NCBI GenBank assembly: GCA_002352185.1
Contig: DEHY01000061.1
Span: forward strand, 1 to 5,439
Source: Competibacteraceae bacterium UBA2788
GTDB lineage: Bacteria > Pseudomonadota > Gammaproteobacteria > Competibacterales > Competibacteraceae
Direction: 5' to 3'
Length of the DNA: 5,439 bases
The notes beneath the pieces were generated by a model, which did not search any database, was not told where the DNA came from, and saw nothing but the letters and a program-made list of their open reading frames with translations. The translations under genes were made by a program, and so were the position numbers. Shown here in pieces: positions 1 to 5,439 of the stretch. Position 1 is the first letter of the stretch, and every line of letters begins with the position of its first letter.

Positions 1-1
1 G

Positions 2-25
2 TCGGCCATCGCCAGGTACTTATGA
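2..25 (+). CDS. C-terminal end of an unidentified + strand gene (partial)
   Basis: One frame reads Ser-Ala-Ile-Ala-Arg-Tyr-Leu and then TGA at 23-25, two bases before a strong + strand terminator begins. A reading frame that closes directly in front of a terminator is what the 3' end of a gene looks like. The other two + frames run through the terminator without stopping. Seven residues are too few to identify the product. It would be convergent with the large - strand gene. The call rests on position and the stop codon only. Confidence 0.35.
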   Translation, partial: SAIARYL

Positions 26-26
26 C

Positions 27-57
27 AAAAGCCTGCTCCTTGAGCAGGCTTTTTTTT
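27..57 (+). terminator. Rho-independent terminator, probably bidirectional
   Basis: A perfect 8-bp GC-rich stem (31-38 pairing with 42-49, CTT loop) is followed by eight T residues (50-57). Four A residues at 27-30 can extend the stem against the T run. Read on the - strand the same hairpin is followed by TTTTGT, so it can also end the large - strand gene, whose stop codon lies at 64-66. It separates two convergent genes with almost no spare sequence. Confidence 0.88.
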
Positions 58-63
58 GTCGTC

Positions 64-3000
64 CTATTTGCGTAGGTCTTCGAGCAGCAATTGAATTTCT
101 GCTGCGTACTGGTAATGCATATCAGGATCGGTAGCCAGTGTCGGGTCGCGTGATCCAGCCAAAATGGCGCACAGTTTGGTAACCAACAGCTTGCCGGTTG
201 GTGGGACATTAGGGCTGGCCCCGATCTGCTGTAGCCGGGCCATTAGCGCAGTGGTTTCTCCGCTCTGAATCGCTGGGCCAATCTGTGCGCATAACCGGGC
301 GCCGGGGTTGGTATTCTCGCCGCCCGCCCGCCGGTAGGCCAGATATTTCTGTATTGCTTGCCGCCGCGCCTGATCAGCTACATCAGGATTTTCGACCGCT
401 TGTCCAATGTCACGCAGACCACGACGGATTGCCCAGTTGCGGGCGGTGGGACTTTCGGGCAGGTTGCATTCACTGGCGCGGTATAATTCCTTGCGGGCTT
501 CATCATGTCGTCGCAACAGGATCAATATGCTGGCCAGCTTGTTGCGTCCGGCTTCCTCGCCGTGACCATCGTTCAGTTGCGCACATAAGTCCGCCATGCG
601 CTGATAGGCCTGGGCTGCGGCCTCAAGCTGGTTCAGCGCCTGATGCAAGTGGCCGATTTCGCCCAGGGTTTCGGCCATCGCGGCGTGGTTGTGCTGCTGT
701 TCATACCGGTACAGCGCCTGTTGGTACGCATGGAGCGCAGCTTCCATCTCACCGTTCAGTTTGCGGGCCAAGCCCAGTTGCCGCCAAGCTTGCGCGGCGC
801 CTTCCGATGTGCCTAGCGTTTCAAAGGTCTGCCGTGCCGTGTCGTACAGCGCTGCTGCTTCGGCATAGCGTCCCTGTCGCTGGCGTACCAGCCCTAATTG
901 CAACTGATTGGCGGCGACCATCGGGTTAACCCGATTGGGGCCGGCGTGAGCCAGCGCAGCTTCGTAGGCGATGGCGGCCTCGTTCAGACGCCGTAGATCG
1001 GTCAGACAATCCCCGGTTTCAGCTTCGGCAACTGCGGCCATGCGCCCGGCGTTGGCGTTACCGGCGTCAGCCAGCGTTTGAAACTGTTGACGGGCTGCGG
1101 CGAGTTCCTGGGCCGCAGGCTCGACCATGCTGGACAGCTTGAGCAGTTTTCCCACCTGGAAATGGGCGCGCGCCAAATCGTAGGCAGCGCCGGGATAGGC
1201 GTCGGATCCGGCGCTTTGACACTGACGCAGCAACTGTCGGGCCACCCACAGCGCATCTTCCAGCGCCCCTTCGTCACGCAGCCGTTCGATGCGCAATCGC
1301 TCGGTTTCAAAACGGATCCGGCTCCAGTCGGGTAGCGCCCGACCTGCCCGCTCGCGAGCGGCGACCACCTCAGCCAATGCTGCGGAGGCGCCGAGACCGG
1401 CCAATAGCTGCTCCAACTGGTTTGCCAGCCGTGCGATCCGTTCCGGATCGGCGTGGCGTGGGGTGTCGCGCAGCAGGGCCAGCAGGTTGGGCAGTTCCAG
1501 CCGCAGGAGCCGATGGGCGCGGGTGCTGTCCTTGAAGGATTGTGGGTAGAGAACCGCCAGCAGTTGCTCCATGCCCGCCCGCCAGCGTTCCCGCCAGACT
1601 GCGCGGGAGTTCGGATCCAACTGGCTATCCAGGTAGTGAATCAGTGCCGGGTCAAAGCGCAGGTGGCCGTAACCCTGATCCTCAGCCAGACCCAGCGCGA
1701 TGAGACGCTCGCAGAATGCGCCGACGGCCAGCGTGTCGAGCGTCAGGGCATGGCCCAAGGCAATCCGGTTGGCGCCATCCTTGAAAAATGCCAGAACAGC
1801 CAACCGCTCCCGGTCATCGGGTGACAACTGACGCAAAACCAGTTCCAGGCTCAAATACAGCGGCCATTTTGGGTCGTCGCCATGTTGTCGCAATCCGGTT
1901 CGGAGTGCGCGCAGCAGCGTTTGAGTCACGCTCACTCCCCGGATGCCGATTTCATGCGCTACACGCAGCAGGGCGCCGGGATGACCGCCGGCCAGGGTCA
2001 CTAACTCGCGCAACTGTGAAAAACCGCTACCGCTGTCGGCGGTGGGCGGCGCCTCTCCAGCGACAGCCAGGGCGCGGCCAATCAGCAAAATGGCGTCGGT
2101 GTCTTCCAGGAACCCCAGCGTCACCTCTATCCAAGGCTGGACGAATGGGGGGGGGCCAGCCCGGCCCAGCCCCAGTAGTTGCAGTTCCGGCCATTCATGC
2201 AGCAATGCTTTCCAGAACTGATCGAAGACCTCATCATTCTCCAAAGGCCAGCGTTCCAGTTGGTCAAGCACGATCAGGATCGGTTGCGGGCGCAACGCTT
2301 GCCGGACATGATCCAACGCCTGCCACCAAGTCGGATACTGATCGACCGACCAGTGCTTGCCAGCGGAGAGCAGCTGCCGACCCAGCGCTTCCAACAACGC
2401 TCGCGGATCCTTGGCGTCGCTATCGCAGACGTAAGCGATCTGGCGGTAACGACCACAGCGCGCCAGCCAGCCCGCCAGGGCCGCTGCAACTGCGGTTTTA
2501 CCGATGCCACCGGGACCACGCAGGAAAAGAGGCGTCCGATGTTCGAGCTGCCGTTCCATAACCAGCAACTCGCGCCCCCGTCCGATATAGCCCGTCGGCG
2601 GTGGGGATGGCAGCAGGCCCAAGGAAAAAGGCGGGGGCGCGTTGGTTAACCAGCGCCACAGTTCCAGAGGGGGACGCAGGACCAGCCGGGGATCATTCTG
2701 TCCCAGATACAAAGCGCAAATGGACCAGTCGTGCAGGTGAATGCCGATGCCGCCAAGGCCAGGAGCGCGATAGCTGTCGCTGGCCAGTCGGCGCTGGCCG
2801 GCGAACAACGCTTGGCTGATCCGGGCGCCCCGCAACGATTCTTCGTAAAATGCGGACCAGAACCGGCGCAATGTTTCCGTTGGCGCATCGGGATGCACGG
2901 TCACTACTGCTGCGACACCCGCTGCCAGCAGTAGCGTTGCCAGTCTGGCCATCAGGGTGGATCCGGGCGGATCCGGGGGACGAACCAGGGCGACCGCACG

Positions 3001-4320
3001 AATGCGGTAAGTGCATAGTAGAGTCGCCAGCATGGGTGCGGCGATAAAATCAGCGCTGCGGCACAGCGGCGTCTCTACATCATGACCGGCCTCAAATCCG
3101 AACAGGATGTCGCCGTGATCGGTTCCTTCGCGCAGGTAGCAGTCCAGATGCAGCGTGGTGAACAGCCGCCCGGCGGCCCAGGCGTCGTTCAACTGCTTTT
3201 CCAGCGCGGCCAGATTGGGCGATCTCAACACCACAGGTTCAACCAGGGCGCCCAGGCCGTCCAACGCATCCAGCAAGGGTAGCGCGCTGCGCCGATGATC
3301 GGGATGTCCGGTAGGTTCGGTATCCGGGCGTGGGCTGACCACCAGGGCTCGAAGGGGCGTCGGCGCAGGCGTAAAAGGCTCCCCGCCACCGGCGAGACGA
3401 CGCAGGAACTGAACCGGTTGTTTGCCTTGAAGCAGGAAATCGGATCCATCGTGCAGCAGTTCCCAGGGCAGGTCGAGTACAGCCATGGCCGTGGAATGCG
3501 CTGCATCCGCTTGTATCACCAACCGGCGTTCGCGCGGATCTGGAGCATTGCGCCAAGCTGTCATGATCTCCCGCAGATTCGGCGTGTCCAGCGCAGCCCG
3601 ATGCAGCGCGCAGCCCCAATCCGCCAATTGCGCCTCGGCGTCGCGGGCGAACTTGCGAACCGTGTCGTTGGGCCAACAGGGGTAGCTGTGCCAATACCAG
3701 CGCAAGATCGCGGCGAGGGGTGGGGGGGGGAGTGCGTCAAGGATTGCGCTGGCGCTGGCCGCCATCGATGACTCAGGATAAAGGCGCAGATCGGCGACAA
3801 GCCGCCAAGCGCCTGCATCCGGCGAATCGGCTGGGCTGAAAGTGAGCGTCAGTTCCGTCAATGGCGAGAGGCTACGGTCCGTTGCGGCGTCACTGGGCGG
3901 CGGTTCGCCCAAGGTGGCCAGCAGCGCTGGCAGCGCTGCGCCGAGTCCGTCGGCGGTCAACTGAAGCGGAGCGATGCGCGGCGGGGGAGAAAACCAGCGG
4001 GTGAGTACGCTGTGATCAGCGCCGGGCAACAGTAGCGGAATCACCCGATAGGCATCCGTCCGTCGCCGCTCCACCTCCTGCGCGAGTTCGATCTCCCGAC
4101 GCAACCAGGCAGGGTCGCCGGTGTTGAGGCCGAGAACCACAATGACCTGTCGGGCTTGTTCAATGGCCCAGCGCACTTCAGGCACAATCCGGTCGCCGCC
4201 ACGCAACTCGTGGGTATCGCGCCAGACGCGCAGGCGGCAGGTTTCCAGCGCCAGCGCCAGATCCCGGGCGAAAGCGGCGTCGAGGGGGGCATGACAGATA
4301 AAGAGAGAGGGGGCGGCCAT
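64..4320 (-). CDS. TIR - degenerate CHAT - STAND/NB-ARC-like NTPase - TPR protein, candidate NLR-like immune sensor
   Basis: This 1418-residue, probably cytoplasmic protein is a single intact frame with no signal peptide or membrane segment. Residues about 3-138 are a TIR domain: strand A SLFICHA (5-11), W33-x-D35, GD at 42-43, and W72-x-x-x-E76, where TIR NADases carry the catalytic Glu. Residues about 265-512 are CHAT-like (LPWELLHD 284-291, FLRRL 305-309), but the expected catalytic His and Cys positions read Tyr and Pro. Then come Walker A GPGGIGKT (602-609), Walker B ILIVLD (681-686), a possible sensor Arg720, GGHP (778-781) and a winged-helix-like part to about 898. About six TPRs span 1047-1286, followed by a helical tail. 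By analogy to STAND sensors, the TPRs would recognise a trigger and the TIR would deplete NAD+; that role is inference. The start is ATG at 4320; a TTG at 4341 would add seven residues. Neither has a clear ribosome site, but ATG places the TIR strand at the usual distance from the N-terminus. An in-frame TAA lies just upstream of the TTG. Confidence 0.9.
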   Translation of the reverse strand: MAAPSLFICHAPLDAAFARDLALALETCRLRVWRDTHELRGGDRIVPEVRWAIEQARQVIVVLGLNTGDPAWLRREIELAQEVERRRTDAYRVIPLLLPGADHSVLTRWFSPPPRIAPLQLTADGLGAALPALLATLGEPPPSDAATDRSLSPLTELTLTFSPADSPDAGAWRLVADLRLYPESSMAASASAILDALPPPPLAAILRWYWHSYPCWPNDTVRKFARDAEAQLADWGCALHRAALDTPNLREIMTAWRNAPDPRERRLVIQADAAHSTAMAVLDLPWELLHDGSDFLLQGKQPVQFLRRLAGGGEPFTPAPTPLRALVVSPRPDTEPTGHPDHRRSALPLLDALDGLGALVEPVVLRSPNLAALEKQLNDAWAAGRLFTTLHLDCYLREGTDHGDILFGFEAGHDVETPLCRSADFIAAPMLATLLCTYRIRAVALVRPPDPPGSTLMARLATLLLAAGVAAVVTVHPDAPTETLRRFWSAFYEESLRGARISQALFAGQRRLASDSYRAPGLGGIGIHLHDWSICALYLGQNDPRLVLRPPLELWRWLTNAPPPFSLGLLPSPPPTGYIGRGRELLVMERQLEHRTPLFLRGPGGIGKTAVAAALAGWLARCGRYRQIAYVCDSDAKDPRALLEALGRQLLSAGKHWSVDQYPTWWQALDHVRQALRPQPILIVLDQLERWPLENDEVFDQFWKALLHEWPELQLLGLGRAGPPPFVQPWIEVTLGFLEDTDAILLIGRALAVAGEAPPTADSGSGFSQLRELVTLAGGHPGALLRVAHEIGIRGVSVTQTLLRALRTGLRQHGDDPKWPLYLSLELVLRQLSPDDRERLAVLAFFKDGANRIALGHALTLDTLAVGAFCERLIALGLAEDQGYGHLRFDPALIHYLDSQLDPNSRAVWRERWRAGMEQLLAVLYPQSFKDSTRAHRLLRLELPNLLALLRDTPRHADPERIARLANQLEQLLAGLGASAALAEVVAARERAGRALPDWSRIRFETERLRIERLRDEGALEDALWVARQLLRQCQSAGSDAYPGAAYDLARAHFQVGKLLKLSSMVEPAAQELAAARQQFQTLADAGNANAGRMAAVAEAETGDCLTDLRRLNEAAIAYEAALAHAGPNRVNPMVAANQLQLGLVRQRQGRYAEAAALYDTARQTFETLGTSEGAAQAWRQLGLARKLNGEMEAALHAYQQALYRYEQQHNHAAMAETLGEIGHLHQALNQLEAAAQAYQRMADLCAQLNDGHGEEAGRNKLASILILLRRHDEARKELYRASECNLPESPTARNWAIRRGLRDIGQAVENPDVADQARRQAIQKYLAYRRAGGENTNPGARLCAQIGPAIQSGETTALMARLQQIGASPNVPPTGKLLVTKLCAILAGSRDPTLATDPDMHYQYAAEIQLLLEDLRK

Positions 4321-4389
4321 CGCGAGGGTCCGGAGTGGCAAGGGAAGGTCAAGTGGATGAGCTTAGCGCAAAATCGCCGGACCGATGCC

Positions 4390-4417
4390 CTTGAAATTCG
4401 CCGGTTCACCACCATTT
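4390..4417 (+). promoter_or_regulatory. Sigma-32 (heat-shock) type promoter for hsp20
   Basis: A -35 box CTTGAA (4390-4395, within CCCTTGAAA) is separated by 14 bases from a -10 box CACCATTT (4410-4417). The known RpoH consensus is CTTGAA, a spacer of about 13-15, then CCCCATNT; here only one base of the -10 differs. Transcription would start near 4424-4426, giving a leader of about 60 bases before the hsp20 ATG. Small heat-shock genes are classic RpoH targets, so motif and gene agree. Confidence 0.8.
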
Positions 4418-4470
4418 AATGCAACAAGCCCCAGGAGGGCGTTCATCGGATCGCCGAAACCTGAAATTCG

Positions 4471-4476
4471 AGGAGG
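4471..4476 (+). promoter_or_regulatory. Ribosome binding site AGGAGG that fixes the hsp20 start
   Basis: A perfect Shine-Dalgarno AGGAGG lies seven bases upstream of the ATG at 4484. It decides in favour of this start over an in-frame ATG at 4385, which lies before the predicted transcription start. Confidence 0.88.
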
Positions 4477-4483
4477 TGTGATT

Positions 4484-4924
4484 ATGAACCTGATGCGTTA
4501 TGAACCTTTTAACCTGCTGAACCAGTTGCAGCGGGAAGTCAACCGGCTGTTTGACACCAGCCGTTTCGGTGATGAGGAAGCCGGTCACATGCTGGTGGAT
4601 TGGGCGCCGGCGGTGGACATCAAGGAAGAGCCGAACCAGTTTATTATCCACGCCGATCTGCCGGGCGTCGAGATCAAGGATATTGAGATCACCCTGGAGA
4701 ATGGAGTGCTGACTCTGAAAGGCCAGCGAGCCACCGAGCAGAAGGAAGAGACTGAACAGTACCGGCGGATTGAGCGGGTGCGAGGCGCCTTCCTGCGCCG
4801 GTTCTCGTTGCCGGATGCGGTGGACGCCGAAAAGGTGAGCGCCAAATGCAGGGATGGCGTGCTGGAAGTGCTGGTGCCGAAGCGTGAGGGCGCACAGCCG
4901 CGCAAGATCGCCATTGACGGTTAA
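4484..4924 (+). CDS. Hsp20 / alpha-crystallin family small heat-shock protein
   Basis: This 146-residue protein is an ATP-independent chaperone that binds unfolding proteins in the cytoplasm as a large oligomer and hands them to DnaK/ClpB; that is the known family role. The alpha-crystallin domain runs from about residue 39 to 134. Visible marks are ADLPGV (57-62), ENGVLTLKG (72-80), the G-x-F-x-R-x-F-x-LP signature GAFLRRFSLP (101-110) and DGVLEVLVPK (124-133). The tail holds an I-x-I motif (IAI, 142-144), which in this family docks onto a neighbouring subunit. The N-terminal part (RYEPFNLLNQLQREVNRLF) is the amphipathic helix typical of bacterial class A proteins. Length is normal. A sigma-32-type promoter lies upstream and two hairpins downstream, so it is probably transcribed alone and induced by heat. 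It is divergent from the large TIR gene. Confidence 0.96.
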   Translation: MNLMRYEPFNLLNQLQREVNRLFDTSRFGDEEAGHMLVDWAPAVDIKEEPNQFIIHADLPGVEIKDIEITLENGVLTLKGQRATEQKEETEQYRRIERVRGAFLRRFSLPDAVDAEKVSAKCRDGVLEVLVPKREGAQPRKIAIDG

Positions 4925-4939
4925 GAAGTTGTATAAGTT

Positions 4940-4957
4940 AAGCCGCGTGGTCGGCTT
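4940..4957 (+). other. Small hairpin after hsp20
   Basis: Six-base-pair stem AAGCCG (4940-4945) with CGGCTT (4952-4957) and a six-base loop, 15 bases after the hsp20 stop codon. No T-run follows, so alone it would be a weak terminator. It may protect the 3' end or be incidental to the stronger hairpin at 4976. Confidence 0.4.
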
Positions 4958-4975
4958 TAGAACCTAATCCTGACT

Positions 4976-5004
4976 CCTCGCCCACCGGTGGGCGAGGTTT
5001 TTTT
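4976..5004 (+). terminator. Rho-independent terminator of hsp20
   Basis: A perfect 22-base palindrome (4976-4997; nine-bp arm CCTCGCCCA with its complement around a CCGG centre) is followed directly by seven T residues (4998-5004). No T-run is present on the - strand side, so it acts in the + direction and separates hsp20 from the isomerase gene. Confidence 0.93.
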
Positions 5005-5067
5005 CGTCCTGCATTCACAAAATGCGGTACGCTTTTTACCTCGATCCGCACTTCGCTGAACCCTGTT

Positions 5068-5439
5068 ATGGAACCGCTCAATCGCATCAAATCACACTTT
5101 GCCGCCAGCCTCGAAGCCAAACGGCTCACCCTGGATTCCATGGGCGTGCGCATCGTTCAAGCCGCCGAGCGCCTGGCGGATCGGCTGCGCCAGGGCAACA
5201 AAATTCTGGTCTGCGGCAATGGCGGGTCGGCCGCCGACGCGCAGCATTTCGCCGCCGAACTGGTTAACCGTTTCGAGATCGAACGGCCAGGGCTGGCGGC
5301 TATCGCGCTGACCACGGACAGCTCAGCGCTGACCTCCATTGCCAATGATTATGCCTTCGAGCAGATTTTCGCCCGCCAAGTGCGGGCGCTGGGCAAGGCA
5401 GGAGACGTACTCCTGGCCATTTCGACCAGCGGCAATTCC
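5068..5439 (+). CDS. gmhA: Phosphoheptose isomerase (SIS domain), 5' part, cut by the window edge
   Basis: The first 124 codons are present; family members are about 190-200 residues, so about one third is missing at the right edge. GmhA converts D-sedoheptulose 7-phosphate to D-glycero-D-manno-heptose 7-phosphate, the first step to ADP-heptose for the LPS inner core; it is cytosolic. The SIS fold shows [13 protein letters not shown] (49-61), the phosphate-binding loop STSGNS (119-124) and [14 protein letters not shown] (82-95). Glu64 aligns with E. coli GmhA Glu65, a catalytic residue; the partner His (E. coli His180) lies beyond the edge. The paralogue DiaA, a DnaA-binding protein, looks very similar in NRFE-x-ERP and QVRALG but has Ser at this position, which favours GmhA. 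The ATG at 5068 matches the family's N-terminus although no strong ribosome site precedes it. It has its own transcription unit, since a terminator ends at 5004. A weak possible -35 is TTCACA at 5014, without a convincing -10. Confidence 0.88.
   Translation, partial: MEPLNRIKSHFAASLEAKRLTLDSMGVRIVQAAERLADRLRQGNKILVCGNGGSAADAQHFAAELVNRFEIERPGLAAIALTTDSSALTSIANDYAFEQIFARQVRALGKAGDVLLAISTSGNS

Noticed and set aside
285..929. 214-codon + strand open frame opposite the TPR region
   Set aside because: Antisense to clear TPR coding sequence, with low-complexity Arg/Cys/Pro composition and no ribosome site evident.
1788..2561. Long + strand open frame (257 codons) opposite the TIR gene
   Set aside because: It lies fully antisense to the conserved NTPase region; its translation is Arg/Pro/Ala-rich with no domain, as expected for a GC-rich shadow frame.
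2959..2978. Ten-base tandem repeat (GGATCCGGG-type, two units)
   Set aside because: It encodes a Pro-Pro-Asp-Pro-Pro-Gly stretch in frame and is too short to call a functional repeat.
4321..4341. TTG start seven codons upstream for the TIR gene
   Set aside because: Possible, but there is no ribosome site before it; ATG at 4320 places the first TIR strand at the usual distance from the N-terminus.
4433..4439. Second Shine-Dalgarno-like AGGAGGG in the hsp20 leader
   Set aside because: No usable start codon lies at the proper distance, so no leader peptide can be supported.
4385..4483. N-terminal extension of hsp20 from an upstream ATG (33 extra residues)
   Set aside because: The ATG lies upstream of the predicted transcription start, the extra residues do not match the family, and a perfect AGGAGG precedes the ATG at 4484.
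4424..4483. RNA thermometer in the hsp20 leader
   Set aside because: Only short pairings are visible, such as ACCT (4459-4462) with AGGT (4474-4477) and CGAA (4455-4458) with TTCG (4467-4470). No ROSE or four-U motif is seen; folding software would be needed to decide.
1..5439. Mobile element ends, CRISPR arrays, tRNA or rRNA genes
   Set aside because: No transposase, terminal inverted repeats, spaced direct-repeat arrays or tRNA-like cloverleaf sequence was seen on either strand.

Overview
The window is GC-rich (roughly 60% by eye) bacterial DNA, most likely from a gammaproteobacterium. The phosphoheptose isomerase reads like the Pseudomonas-type GmhA/DiaA group, and the Hsp20 gene carries a near-consensus sigma-32 promoter. 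A Chromatiales or Competibacter-like host is a guess from the overall feel of the proteins and cannot be proven here.

Layout from left to right. Positions 2-25 look like the last seven codons of a + strand gene, followed at once by a strong hairpin terminator (27-57). One very large gene on the - strand (64-4320) fills about 78% of the window. It encodes a 1418-residue protein with four parts in order: an N-terminal TIR domain, a CHAT-like (caspase-fold) region that appears to have lost its catalytic His and Cys, a STAND/NB-ARC-like NTPase with a winged-helix segment, and a C-terminal array of about six TPRs plus a helical tail. This is the architecture of NLR-like bacterial immune sensors: C-terminal repeats sense, the STAND NTPase oligomerises, and the TIR acts as effector. 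The 163-bp divergent gap (4321-4483) holds a sigma-32-type promoter for a small heat-shock protein gene (hsp20, 4484-4924, + strand), which ends in a hairpin and then a perfect palindromic terminator (4976-5004). The last gene (5068 to the right edge, + strand, incomplete) is a SIS-domain D-sedoheptulose-7-phosphate isomerase, gmhA-like.

The small genes are ordinary cellular functions: protein quality control and LPS heptose synthesis. The large gene stands alone between them, convergent with the left neighbour and divergent from hsp20. It is the accessory and most interesting part of the window. No partner genes, transposon ends, CRISPR arrays or tRNAs were seen. Its function in defence is inferred from architecture only.
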